A stretch of DNA of 64,000 nt from assembly GCA_024224155.1 (NCBI GenBank), contig JAAENP010000254.1, forward strand, positions 1 through 64,000, read 5' to 3'. The stretch is from a bacterium (GTDB lineage: Bacteria > Acidobacteriota > Thermoanaerobaculia > Multivoradales > JAHEKO01). The position numbers and the translations under genes were made by a program. Every line of letters begins with the position of its first letter. The first letter of the stretch is position 1. The notes beneath the pieces are model-generated. The model was given only the letters and a program-made list of their open reading frames with translations, was not told the DNA's origin and did no database searches. Below, piece by piece: positions 1 to 10,455 of the stretch.

Positions 1-1
1 C

Positions 2-2710
2 GTCCCCCCCGGAGCGGGCTGCGGGGCTCGTCGGTGGGACCCCGCGGAGGTCAACGGCATCGTGTTCTTCACCGCGGACGACGGCGTCAGCGGCCGTGAG
101 CTGTGGACGAGCGACGGCACCGAGGCCGGCACGGTTCTCGTCAAGGACATCCGGCTGGGTCCTTCCTACCCGTCCGAGCTCACGGCCGTTGCGAGCACAC
201 TGTTCTTCGTGGTCGATGACGGCGTATCGCGCGAAGAGCTCTGGAAGAGCGACGGTACGGCGGCAGGCACTGTCCTAGTCAAGGACATCAGTCCTGGTGG
301 GTTCTCGTCCTCGCCCGCGCACCTCACTGCTGTTGACGGCACGCTCTTCTTTGAAGCAGGCAGTCTCGGAGCCGTCGGTCGCGAGCTGTGGAAGAGCGAT
401 GGCACAGAACCCGGCACCATCCTAGTCAAGGACATCAACCCGGGAGCCGACTCGTCGGGCCTCTCCGATCTCACCGACGTCAACGGTGAGCTGTTCTTGG
501 CGGCCGACGACGGCACGACCGGGACTGAGCTCTGGAAGAGCGATGGCACAGCCGCCGGCACCATCCTGGTCAAAGACATCAACCCGGGAGCCGACTCGTC
601 CTTTTACAGCGAGTACCCCCACATCAGGGGACCTCCCAAGCTCGTCAATGTCGGCGGTGAGCTGTTTCTCACTGCCGACGATGGCGTTGTTGGAATCGAG
701 CTCTGGAAAAGCGACGGCTCGGAGACTGGCACGGCCCTTGTCAAGGACATCGACACCGCCACGGCCGGTTCCTCACCCGGGACTGCAACAAACGTCAACG
801 GGACGGTGTTCTTCGGGGCCGACGACGGCATCAACGGTGCCGAGCTTTGGAAGAGCGACGGCACGACCGCCGGCACTGTTCTGGTCAAGGACGTTCACCC
901 TGGCTCCGAGGGCTCCCTTCCCTGGGAGCTCGTCGACCTCAACGGCACTCTGTTCTTCAGAGGCAACGATGGTAGTTCCGGCACCGAGCTTTGGAAGAGC
1001 GACGGCACTAAGGCTGGTACCGTCCCGGTCAAGGACATCAATGCGGGAAGCGGAGATAGCTCTCCCAACTACCTCATCGTGGTCAACTCCACGCTGTTCT
1101 TCCGCGCTACGGATGGTGTCAGCGGAAACGAACTGTGGAAGAGCGACGGCACTGAGGCTGGCACCGTCCCGGTCAAACCCGGGGTTAGCACAACACACGA
1201 ACTCGTCGAGTTCAACGATATGCTGTTCTTTGAAGGTTATGACGGCACTGCCGGCTGGGAGCTGTGGAAGAGCGACGGCACCGAAGCTGGCACGGCCATG
1301 GTCAAGGACATCAATCAGGGAACCAACTCGTCCTTTCTTTCCGATCTCACCGTGGTCAGCGGCACTCTGTTCTTCAGAGGCTTCGACGGTACTTCCGGAG
1401 GCGAGCTGTGGAAGAGCGACGGTACCGAGGCAGGCACAGTGCTGGTCAAAGACATCTACCCAGGAGGGTCCTCGTCCTCGGCCTCGGAGATCACGGCTTT
1501 CAACGGTACGCTGTTTTTCACGGCGACCGACGGCATCGCCGGACTGGAGCTGTGGAGGAGCGACGGCACCGAGGCCGGGACCGTCCAGGTAAAGGACCTC
1601 TACCCGGGAGACGGCTCGTCCTCTCCTTCCAACCTCACCGAGGTCAACGGCACTTTGTACTTCGCCGCCGATGACGGTTCCCTCGGTCGCGAACTCTGGC
1701 GGAGCAACGGCACGGAAGCCGGCACCGTGCTGATCAAGGATATCCAACCAGGGGCCGGCGGATCGCTCCCAGACAATCTAGCTGGAGTCAACGGCAAGCT
1801 GTTCTTCGCAGCCGACGACGACGATGATTCCAACTCAACCAAGAACCTCTGGTTGAGCGATGGCACGGAGACCGGCACCCTCAGAATCGACCTCAAACCC
1901 GGCCGCAGCGGCTACTCTCCGCGATTCCTGGCTCAATCGGGTGACGTGGCGTTCTTCTCCGCAACTACGGCCCAAGAGGATCGCGAACCGTGGATGCTGC
2001 TTCCCGAGGACTTCGGAGACGCGCCGGATCCTCTTCACCCCACCCCCAGCTCGTACGCGACGCTGAGAGTCAACAACGGTGCGGTGCACCCACTGCGGCT
2101 CGGGGGGCCAGTGCTAGGGGTGCTTCGGGAGGGCGAAGACGACGGGCTTCCAAGCACAGCGGCAAACGGCGACGACATGAACGGGCTGGACGACGAAGAC
2201 GGAGTAGTTTTCACCAGCGTGCTCATGCCGGGGAGCCCGGCGGCCTTGACCGTAACTGTGAACGCCGTGAGTCGGCTAAACGCCTGGCTCGACTTCAACC
2301 GAGACGGTGACTGGGCCGACGCTTACGAGCAAGTGCTGATCGACGTCGACCTGGTGCCAGGCCTCAACCCGCTCCAGATACAGATGCGTAGCGACGCCCA
2401 AACCGGCCCGACCTACGCGCGGTTCCGGCTCGCCACCGTCGGCGGCCTGAGCTTCGACGGTAGCGCTCCAGACGGAGAGGTAGAGGACTACGCAGTCATG
2501 GTCGGCTGCCCAGCCGACCTCGACCTCGTCGATCGAACGCTTCTGGTGACGGAGCGATTCGAGGCGACAGAGTCCATTTCCACCGAGGGAGTCACCGTAG
2601 CGTTAACCGCGGACGTAACCTTGGAGGCTGCTGTGGTCGGAATAGGCAACGGCACCCTCATCGCAGGGAATCTAACGGTCATCTCGGCCAGCGGCGACTG
2701 CCTCCCCTAA
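2..2710 (+). CDS. ELWKSDGT-repeat secreted protein with C-terminal GEVED domain, 5' end outside window
   Basis: The frame is already open at base 2 and reads PAEVNGIVFF into the first repeat, so the gene begins upstream of the window and the GTG at 62 is not its start. The visible 902 residues hold 13 tandem units with a period of about 48-52 residues, each built around (E/N)LW-(K/R/T/L)SDGT-xAGT-xxVKDI-xPG. Then come a DFGDAPD segment, a DFNRDGDW acidic calcium-type loop and GEVEDYAV, which are the marks of the GEVED domain seen in secreted multidomain proteins. The last 60 residues form a beta-rich tail of a type found in surface proteins. The repeats probably fold as a beta-propeller-like array; this is inference. 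Function is unknown; an extracellular or adhesive role is likely. It converges with the response regulator gene, overlapping it by 4 bp. Confidence 0.85.
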   Translation, partial: VPPGAGCGARRWDPAEVNGIVFFTADDGVSGRELWTSDGTEAGTVLVKDIRLGPSYPSELTAVASTLFFVVDDGVSREELWKSDGTAAGTVLVKDISPGGFSSSPAHLTAVDGTLFFEAGSLGAVGRELWKSDGTEPGTILVKDINPGADSSGLSDLTDVNGELFLAADDGTTGTELWKSDGTAAGTILVKDINPGADSSFYSEYPHIRGPPKLVNVGGELFLTADDGVVGIELWKSDGSETGTALVKDIDTATAGSSPGTATNVNGTVFFGADDGINGAELWKSDGTTAGTVLVKDVHPGSEGSLPWELVDLNGTLFFRGNDGSSGTELWKSDGTKAGTVPVKDINAGSGDSSPNYLIVVNSTLFFRATDGVSGNELWKSDGTEAGTVPVKPGVSTTHELVEFNDMLFFEGYDGTAGWELWKSDGTEAGTAMVKDINQGTNSSFLSDLTVVSGTLFFRGFDGTSGGELWKSDGTEAGTVLVKDIYPGGSSSSASEITAFNGTLFFTATDGIAGLELWRSDGTEAGTVQVKDLYPGDGSSSPSNLTEVNGTLYFAADDGSLGRELWRSNGTEAGTVLIKDIQPGAGGSLPDNLAGVNGKLFFAADDDDDSNSTKNLWLSDGTETGTLRIDLKPGRSGYSPRFLAQSGDVAFFSATTAQEDREPWMLLPEDFGDAPDPLHPTPSSYATLRVNNGAVHPLRLGGPVLGVLREGEDDGLPSTAANGDDMNGLDDEDGVVFTSVLMPGSPAALTVTVNAVSRLNAWLDFNRDGDWADAYEQVLIDVDLVPGLNPLQIQMRSDAQTGPTYARFRLATVGGLSFDGSAPDGEVEDYAVMVGCPADLDLVDRTLLVTERFEATESISTEGVTVALTADVTLEAAVVGIGNGTLIAGNLTVISASGDCLP

Positions 2711-3090
2711 TCGGATCGCCTGTTCTCTTCGTCGAGCAGCTCAGCGACGACCGCGGCCAGCCTCTCCGGATCGAGAATCGGCTTCGAGATGTACTGATCG
2801 AAGCCGACGGCTAGGAACCGCTCGCGGTCACCCACCATGGCGTGGGCGGTGAGCGCGACCACCGGCAATTCGCGCAGGCCGTCGATCTGACGGATTCTCT
2901 TCAGCACCTCTGCGCCGTCCATCTCGGGGAGCGAGATATCCAGGAGAATCAAGTCGGGCGGTTTCTCCTGCATGGCCGCAAGAGCCTTCATGCCGGTATC
3001 GAACTCGGTCAGCTCGTAGCGGTCTTCCAGGATCGCACGCACGAGCAGCCGGTTGTCCGGATTGTCTTCAATAACCGCGACGTGCTTCAA
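2707..3090 (-). CDS. Stand-alone response regulator receiver protein (CheY-like)
   Basis: A 127-residue single receiver domain without an output domain. The acidic pocket is E8/D9, the phospho-acceptor is D51 in LILLDISLP, the switch threonine is T81 in ALTAHAM, and the conserved lysine is K103 in YISKP. This is the full CheY-type set, so phosphorylation competence is well supported. It overlaps the upstream HPt gene by 4 bp (ATGA), so the two are probably translationally coupled and act as a phosphotransfer pair. The cognate histidine kinase is not in the window. It may feed a multistep phosphorelay or act by protein-protein contact; the target is unknown. Confidence 0.9.
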   Translation of the reverse strand: MKHVAVIEDNPDNRLLVRAILEDRYELTEFDTGMKALAAMQEKPPDLILLDISLPEMDGAEVLKRIRQIDGLRELPVVALTAHAMVGDRERFLAVGFDQYISKPILDPERLAAVVAELLDEENRRSD

Positions 3091-3434
3091 GCCGCGGGAA
3101 CCTCAGCGAGCTTCTTGAGCACGAGCAGAGCCGTCCGTGTTTCCTCTTCCAGCTCGGGCAGACCCGCCTCGAACCGCTCACGCTTCTGCTCGCCGGCCAG
3201 ACTCTCGAGCCTGGCCGCGGTCTCGGCCAGCTCGATCGCTCCCAGGGTCACGGAGCTGGAGCGCAGGGAGTGGACGGCGCGCGCAGTGCGCGACCAATCG
3301 TCCGACGCAAGACCGCGCCGGATCTCTTCGAGGCGCAGCGGAGTGTGTTCCAGGAACAGCCGGGCCAGCCGGCCCAGGAGCTCGTCCCCTCCGATCTCGC
3401 GGATCTGGGCCAGCGTCTTCACGTCTAGTTCCAC
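3087..3434 (-). CDS. HPt (histidine phosphotransfer) domain protein
   Basis: A small 115-residue, mostly helical protein. Residues about 50-65 read ARAVHSLRSSSVTLGA, which matches the HPt signature AHxLKGxxxxxGA and makes H55 the likely phospho-accepting histidine. Such proteins relay phosphate between receiver domains. The start chosen is GTG at 3434, with GAGAGGA a short distance upstream; the ATG just before it is out of frame. It lies directly upstream of, and overlaps, the single-domain response regulator. A Ser replaces the usual Gly after the lysine/arginine (LRSSS for LKGSS), a conservative departure. The partner kinase is not visible. Confidence 0.85.
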   Translation of the reverse strand: MELDVKTLAQIREIGGDELLGRLARLFLEHTPLRLEEIRRGLASDDWSRTARAVHSLRSSSVTLGAIELAETAARLESLAGEQKRERFEAGLPELEEETRTALLVLKKLAEVPAA

Positions 3435-3460
3435 CGACAGTCCATTCCTCTCGTCTCCGC

Positions 3461-4717
3461 CTAGTTCAGATACTTCAGCATGTCCTTCACCGAAGCAGCT
3501 TCGGGATGGTCGGGCGCGAGCTCGAGAAACTTCTCGAAGGCCACCCTAGCCTTGCCGTTCTCTCGGGCGCTAGCGTAGCAGAGGCCGAGCTGGTGGTGCG
3601 CCTGCGGATTGGTCGGATCGAGCGCGACTGAAGTCTGGACCGCCTCGGTGGCCTCGGCAATCGAACCGTTGTTGAAGAAGTTGATGGCGTCGCGGAGGAA
3701 CATCTCGGCCGCCGCAAGGGGGCTGTTCTGCTCGAGCTCCGCGAACGCTTCGTCCGCGGCTTCCTTGTTGCCGAGCTCCTGGTAACTGACATAGCGCACG
3801 ATATTGGCCCGAGCATTGCCGGCGTCGTGTCCCAGATACTCCTCGGCCTTGTCGATCGCCGCCTGCCATTCGCCTTTCGAGTAGTGGATCTGCGCCAGCG
3901 GCAGCAAGGCCTGGTACAGACCGGGATCCACCTCGAGCGCCTGGGTGAAACCACGCGCCGCGGCGTCGTAGTCATCGACTTTGGCCGCCGCCACGGCCTG
4001 GTTGAAGATCCTGGCGGCGACGGCGGTTCCCGAATCCAGCAACGCGAGCCGCTTCAAGACCTCGTCGGCATTCTCTTTGTCGCCTTCTCCCCAGTAGGAG
4101 TCATAGAGTATCTGCAGCGCCAGTGGTTCGTCGGGCGCGACCGCGAGGAAAGCCTCGGCAGCCGCCCGAGCTTCACCCCAGCGCTCGGTTTCGAGCAAGA
4201 CCCTCGAGAGCGCGGCATGGGCCATCTCGAGCTCGGGATTCGCGTTGACGGCCTCTCGGAAGTGGCCGATGGCCGCTTCCAGGTCCTTCGCGTTGTAGGC
4301 CTCGGCGCCCTTGTTGTACGCCTTGGTGGCCTTGTCCTGAGCCTGCAGGGCCTGGAGCTGCTTGCTCTGCTCGGCGGCTTCGGCCTCGGTGTTGAGGATC
4401 CACTCCGAGTCCACCACCTGTCCGGACGAGAGCTTGAACGGCTGCTCCCGGGTCACGTAGCCGTCCTTTTCCAGACGGATCACGTAGTCGCGACCGGCGT
4501 CGGAGATCGTGAAATTGAACTTGCCTTTCTTGTTGGTCGTGGTCACCTTCTCGAAGGCGAAGTCCACGCCCTGAAGAGTGACCGTCACTTTCGCCAGCGG
4601 CGTGCCACTTGAGTCCATCACCACCCCGCGCGCGCTGCCTCCGGTCGCCATCGCCGCGGAAACGAGGGTGGCGGCCAGCAAACAGCAGCCGAAAAACAAA
4701 CGTATTCGTGAGCTCAT
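3461..4717 (-). CDS. Secreted TPR protein with N-terminal carboxypeptidase-regulatory-like domain
   Basis: A 418-residue protein. An N-terminal signal sequence (LFFGCCLLAATLVSAAMA) is followed by one transthyretin-like beta-sandwich (about residues 28-110, GVVMDSSGTPLAKVTV to the KDGYVT turn), a short coiled Q/A-rich linker and then about six TPR units to the C-terminus. ATG 4717 was chosen because it sits at the signal peptide, with AAGGGG upstream; the open frame continues further but that part is non-conserved. The fusion suggests an envelope scaffold with a beta-domain for contact and a TPR array for partner binding. No enzymatic motif is present. It lies 32 bp after the peptidase gene in the same direction and may share its transcript. 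Specific function is unknown. Confidence 0.8.
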   Translation of the reverse strand: MSSRIRLFFGCCLLAATLVSAAMATGGSARGVVMDSSGTPLAKVTVTLQGVDFAFEKVTTTNKKGKFNFTISDAGRDYVIRLEKDGYVTREQPFKLSSGQVVDSEWILNTEAEAAEQSKQLQALQAQDKATKAYNKGAEAYNAKDLEAAIGHFREAVNANPELEMAHAALSRVLLETERWGEARAAAEAFLAVAPDEPLALQILYDSYWGEGDKENADEVLKRLALLDSGTAVAARIFNQAVAAAKVDDYDAAARGFTQALEVDPGLYQALLPLAQIHYSKGEWQAAIDKAEEYLGHDAGNARANIVRYVSYQELGNKEAADEAFAELEQNSPLAAAEMFLRDAINFFNNGSIAEATEAVQTSVALDPTNPQAHHQLGLCYASARENGKARVAFEKFLELAPDHPEAASVKDMLKYLN

Positions 4718-4749
4718 CTCAAGATCCCCTTCAGGAAAAATCAGTCTCC

Positions 4750-6579
4750 CTACCAGCCGCAGGCCAGACCTTCGGTCTGCTCTTCGAGCCAAGTCTGCAG
4801 CGGGGCGAAGTAGTCGACGATCGCAGTCGCATCCATCTCCCTCTGACCGGTCACCGCCTCGAGCGCCTCGGGCCAGGGCCGGCTCGCCCCCATCTCGAGC
4901 ATCTTGATCAGCCTCTCGCCGGCGTCCTGATTGCCGTAGATGGAGCATCGGTGCAAAGGTCCTTCGACTCCGGCCACCTCACAGAGTGACCGGTGAAACT
5001 GAAACTGCAGTATGTGTGCCAGGAAGTAGCGTGTGTAAGGTGTGTTCGCCGGGACGTGATACTTCGCTCCCGGATCGAAGTCGGCCTCGCTGCGCGCAAC
5101 TGGCGCGACGACCCCCTGGTACTTCTCTCGCAGTCGCCACCAGGCAGCGTTGTACTCGTCCGGCTGGATCTCGCCGCTGAACACGCCCCATCGCCACTGA
5201 TCGACCAGCAGCCCAAAGGGCAGGAACGCCACCTTGTCGAGCGCCATGCGTAACAACACGCCGAGATCGGCGGAGGCATCCGGAGCTTGATCCAAGAGAC
5301 CGACCTTGACCAGGTAGTCGGGAGTCACCGAAAGCGAAATGGTGTCGCCGACGCCTTCGTGAAAGCCGTCGTTGGCGCTCTCTCGGAAAAGAAAGGGCTG
5401 CCTGCTGTAGGCCCGCTGATAGAAATTGTGCCCGAGCTCGTGATGGATGGTCGAGAAGTCCTCTGCGTTGCGCTCGATGCACATCTTGATCCGGATGTCA
5501 TCCACTTGATCGATGTCCCACGCGCTCGCGTGGCAGACGACCTCCCGATCGGCAGGCTTAGTGAACAGCGAACGTTGCCAGAAGGTCTCGGGCAGCGGCT
5601 CGAATCCGAGCGAGGTGAAGAAGCGCTCGCCGTAGCGAACCATCTCGAGCTCGTCCACGCCCTTCTCTTCCAGCAGGTCGGTCAGGTCAAAGCCAGGATC
5701 GGCACCCGCCGGCGCAATCAGAGGATAGATGTTGGCCCAGGTCTGAGCCCACATATTGCCCAGAAGATGGGCCGGTATGGGCCCGCTCGCCGGCGCCACG
5801 GCTTCCCCGTAGGTCTCGTTGAGCTTGGACCGCACGAGGCAGTGAAGCGGCTCGTAGAGCGGCCGAACCTGATCCCACAGCCGGTCCAGCTCGGCCCGGA
5901 AGTCATCGGGGGGCATGTCGTAATTGGAGCGCCAGAGCGAGCCGAGGTCGCTGAAGCCCAGCTCGCGGGCGCCTTTGTTGCCGAGCTCGGCAAAGCGCTG
6001 GTAGCTATCTCGCATGGGCGGCGAAATGGTCCGCCAGCCCGTCCAGACCTCGAGCAGCTCATCGGGCTCTCGGCTCGAGGCCATGATCTTGCTCAGCTCC
6101 CCGAGCGCCTGGCACTCGCCGCCCTCGGGGCAGTACTTGCCCTTGCCATAGGTGCTCTCCATGGAGGAAGCGATCTGGGTCAACTCCGAGCGCTCTTCGG
6201 CGTCACTCGGCGCCGGCAGCGCCATCCCGGTCTTCAGGAGGTTCAGCTGACGCTCCACGGCTTCGGGCAGCTCGAGTCCGTCGAAGCGGGTAGTGCCCCG
6301 AGCGTACTCCATGGCCTTGCCGAGGTAGTCGTCGTAGGCCTCGGCCGCAAGCTGCTCGGTATCCTCGGTGATGTAGGTGGCCTGCACCCACTGAGCTTTG
6401 GCCAGGCCGATCGCCTCATTCAGCAAATCGCCGTCGACATCCGCCACGAACGCCTCGGCGCCGGCCACGGTGGCCGGATACGGGTCCTCGCCGGTCGGTG
6501 GCAGACAAGCTGCCGCTGCGAATACGGCGGCGACCAGGGTGACACCGGCCGCCCGCACCCATTTCTCGTTGCTGACCAT
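4750..6579 (-). CDS. M2-family peptidyl-dipeptidase (ACE-like) lipoprotein
   Basis: A 609-residue zinc metallopeptidase resembling angiotensin-converting enzyme. The zinc motif is HELGH at residues 380-384, and E408 in FHEGVGD is the third ligand, with the H380-to-E408 spacing of 28 that is typical of ACE. This family removes C-terminal dipeptides from oligopeptides. The N-terminus is a lipoprotein signal (basic start, hydrophobic stretch, AAAAC with C25), so the enzyme is probably anchored in the envelope and acts on periplasmic or outside peptides. Length suits single-domain bacterial members. It is followed at 32 bp by the secreted TPR gene. The physiological substrate is unknown; peptide scavenging is the simple guess. 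Confidence 0.9.
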   Translation of the reverse strand: MVSNEKWVRAAGVTLVAAVFAAAACLPPTGEDPYPATVAGAEAFVADVDGDLLNEAIGLAKAQWVQATYITEDTEQLAAEAYDDYLGKAMEYARGTTRFDGLELPEAVERQLNLLKTGMALPAPSDAEERSELTQIASSMESTYGKGKYCPEGGECQALGELSKIMASSREPDELLEVWTGWRTISPPMRDSYQRFAELGNKGARELGFSDLGSLWRSNYDMPPDDFRAELDRLWDQVRPLYEPLHCLVRSKLNETYGEAVAPASGPIPAHLLGNMWAQTWANIYPLIAPAGADPGFDLTDLLEEKGVDELEMVRYGERFFTSLGFEPLPETFWQRSLFTKPADREVVCHASAWDIDQVDDIRIKMCIERNAEDFSTIHHELGHNFYQRAYSRQPFLFRESANDGFHEGVGDTISLSVTPDYLVKVGLLDQAPDASADLGVLLRMALDKVAFLPFGLLVDQWRWGVFSGEIQPDEYNAAWWRLREKYQGVVAPVARSEADFDPGAKYHVPANTPYTRYFLAHILQFQFHRSLCEVAGVEGPLHRCSIYGNQDAGERLIKMLEMGASRPWPEALEAVTGQREMDATAIVDYFAPLQTWLEEQTEGLACGW

Positions 6580-6695
6580 GATTGAACTACCTCCCAGGTG
6601 ATTGAAAAGTGCGGACCTGCCGGTACCGCAAAACCCGATCTTAGCGCGTCCGGCAGAGCCCGAGGCCGCCCAAGGCGACGGCCATTCGACCAGCG

Positions 6696-6842
6696 AAGTG
6701 CAGCTCGAAGCCGCTCGATGCCTTCCCGCAAGCGTTCGGTCGAGCAGGCGAAAGAGATCCGTACGTGGTCGTCGGCTCTGAAGGCGAAGGCCGAAGGTCC
6801 TCCGACAACCGTATAATCCCGCGACGACAAGTTCTTCGGCAT
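6696..6842 (-). pseudogene. 3'-end relic of a class I/II PLP aminotransferase
   Basis: The 301-base gap between the peptidase and the DsbD-like gene (6580-6880) holds no intact gene. On the minus strand it encodes about 49 residues containing VVGGPSAFAF, then ADDHVRISFACS, then LREGIERLRAAL. This is the C-terminal end of fold-type I aminotransferases (PGxAFG, then the RxSFA substrate-arginine segment, then the last helix). The remaining roughly 350 residues that should lie upstream are absent; that place is taken by the oppositely oriented DsbD-like gene. It is read as a decayed gene tail, perhaps left by a deletion or rearrangement. A similar but intact aminotransferase lies at 10456-11673 and is not close enough in wording to be an obvious recent duplicate. 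Confidence 0.6.
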
Positions 6843-6880
6843 GCCCCCGCTAGCGGTCGTCCGGCTCCGAAGATCCCCGC

Positions 6881-8692
6881 ATGAGAAAACACTCCTCGAT
6901 CCTGGCCGGCTTCGCCCTGCTGACAGCTCTGTCCGCGCCGGCCTTCGGCTTCACTCAGAACGAGACCGGCTTCGCTCCGCCGGCGAAGGCCTCCGTCGTG
7001 GCTCACCCGGCTCGTGAGGCCTATCTGCCGGGCGAGCCAGTGACGATCGAGCTCCTGGTCGAAGTCGATCCCGGCTGGCACATCAACAGTCGTTGGCCGA
7101 CCTTTGACTATTTGATCCCGACGGCTGCCGAGGTCGATCTTCCCGAGACCTGGCCCACGGCCCGCGTGACCTACCCGCAAGGCGCGATGAAGACCTTCGC
7201 ATTCGCCGATGAGCCCCTGTCGGTCTACGACGGCCAGTTTGTGATCGAGGCCGAGACGGCTGTGCCACAGGACGCTGCCTGGGGCACCGTTGCGGTCGCG
7301 GCCTCGCTGCGCTACCAGGCCTGCGACGATCGCAGCTGTCTGCCACCGACCACGGCCGAGACGGTCGTGTCTCTGGAGGTCGGAGAGCCCGGCCCGGCGG
7401 CCACCGGCCAGGGCTCGGCGCCGGCAGTCACCGACAGCCCACGCACGGCCACCGGCATCGGCGCCTTCTTGCTCTTCGGCTTCGTCGGTGGCCTGCTCCT
7501 GAACACCATGCCCTGCGTTCTTCCCGTCCTGTCCCTCAAGCTGATGGGCCTGGTCAAGAGCTCGACTAAAGACCGAAAGGAGGTTGTGGCCGGTTCGCTC
7601 GCGACCGCCGCCGGAATCCTGATTTCCTTCTGGGCCCTGGCGGCCGCGGCGATCCTCGCGAAGTCCGCGGGCGCTACCGTCGGATGGGGCATCCAGTTCC
7701 AGCAGCCGGTGTTCGTAACCGCGCTGGCCTTCGTCGTGGCTCTGTTCTGCCTCAACCTCTGGGGTCTTTTCGAGGTACCCCTCCCCCGGCGAATCGCCGG
7801 TTGGGCCGAAGCCGCGGGCGGAGAGGGACTGCCGTCTCACTTCACCGCGGGCCTGTTCGCCACTCTGATGGCAACTCCCTGTTCGGCTCCGTTTCTCGGC
7901 ACCGCCGTGGGTTTTGCGCTGGCCCAGGCTAGCGGTGTGACTCTGGGTATCTTCACCGCGGTCGGGTTCGGGATGGCGCTCCCCTACTTTCTTCTCGCCA
8001 CCGCCCCGGGCGCCATCAAGCTGCTACCGAAGCCGGGTGTCTGGATGGAGCACTTCCGCCACTTCATGGGCTATCTGCTCGCCGCCGCCGCGATCTGGCT
8101 CCTGTACGTCCTGTCCTCGCAGGTCTCTCGCGAACGTTTGGCGTTCATCGAGGTTTCGCTGCTCGCCCTGGCGCTCTTCGTTTGGATCAGGCATAGCTCC
8201 GGCGGCAGGGGGTCCTGGCGCTGGATTGGCGTGGCGGGAGCCGTCTCGGCCGTGGCGATCGGATTGTCTCTCGCGGCTGCCGCTCTCGAGAGCCCAACCG
8301 AAACAGCCCGCGGCGACCGCGCCCAGAAACTGATCCCATGGGTCTCTTTCGACCGCGAGGAGGCCGAACGGATGGCCGGGCAGGGGTCCATGGTGTTCGT
8401 CGACGTCACCGCCGATTGGTGCTTCACCTGCAAGGTGAACGAGAGGCTGGTGCTCGAAACCCCCGAGATCGAGGACGCTTTCTCGAGATACGAGGTCGTG
8501 CCGATGAAGGCCGACTGGACCAACCGCGACGACGACATCGCCGCCTTCCTGGCCGACCATGGAAAGTACGGCATTCCGTTCTACCTCCTCTACCGGCCGG
8601 GCCGAGAGCCGCACCTGTTCAGTGAGCTCTTGACCAAGGATGCGGTCTTGGCCGTGCTCCGAGAAACCGGCGAACCCGGCGTTCCGTTCTAG
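6881..8692 (+). CDS. DsbD-like thiol:disulfide interchange protein
   Basis: A 603-residue membrane protein that carries reducing power from cytoplasmic thioredoxin to periplasmic thiols. A signal peptide (residues 1-23) is followed by a periplasmic N-terminal domain with the pair C148/C153 (ACDDRSC). An eight-helix-type core holds C212 (NTMPCVLPVLS) and C334 (ATPCSAPFLG), and a C-terminal thioredoxin-like domain has WCFTC (C514/C517). All three redox pairs expected of DsbD are therefore present. Targets may include cytochrome c maturation or disulfide isomerases; none is encoded here. It stands alone on the plus strand, convergent with pckA. No strong Shine-Dalgarno is visible before the ATG. 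Confidence 0.9.
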   Translation: MRKHSSILAGFALLTALSAPAFGFTQNETGFAPPAKASVVAHPAREAYLPGEPVTIELLVEVDPGWHINSRWPTFDYLIPTAAEVDLPETWPTARVTYPQGAMKTFAFADEPLSVYDGQFVIEAETAVPQDAAWGTVAVAASLRYQACDDRSCLPPTTAETVVSLEVGEPGPAATGQGSAPAVTDSPRTATGIGAFLLFGFVGGLLLNTMPCVLPVLSLKLMGLVKSSTKDRKEVVAGSLATAAGILISFWALAAAAILAKSAGATVGWGIQFQQPVFVTALAFVVALFCLNLWGLFEVPLPRRIAGWAEAAGGEGLPSHFTAGLFATLMATPCSAPFLGTAVGFALAQASGVTLGIFTAVGFGMALPYFLLATAPGAIKLLPKPGVWMEHFRHFMGYLLAAAAIWLLYVLSSQVSRERLAFIEVSLLALALFVWIRHSSGGRGSWRWIGVAGAVSAVAIGLSLAAAALESPTETARGDRAQKLIPWVSFDREEAERMAGQGSMVFVDVTADWCFTCKVNERLVLETPEIEDAFSRYEVVPMKADWTNRDDDIAAFLADHGKYGIPFYLLYRPGREPHLFSELLTKDAVLAVLRETGEPGVPF

Positions 8693-8778
8693 CAGCCGAG
8701 TTTGTTGAGCCGCCCTTCCCCGGACCCTTCGAGCTTGGTAACCAGGGCGGGGGCACGCACTCGGTCCTGTCCTGCTCT

Positions 8779-10437
<1,659 letters not shown>

Positions 10438-10455
10438 CGCGCTTGTCCCCCGCGG

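Noticed and set aside
6420-7840. Long minus-strand frames overlapping the DsbD-like gene and the gap before it
   Set aside because: Only the aminotransferase-like stretch 6696-6842 has meaning; the rest is the complement of the peptidase and DsbD-like genes.
8730-8760. GGTTACC-containing stretch resembling the end of the isocitrate dehydrogenase gene (about 11822-11846)
   Set aside because: The similarity is about 20 bases with mismatches and leads nowhere; not enough to claim a repeat or relic.
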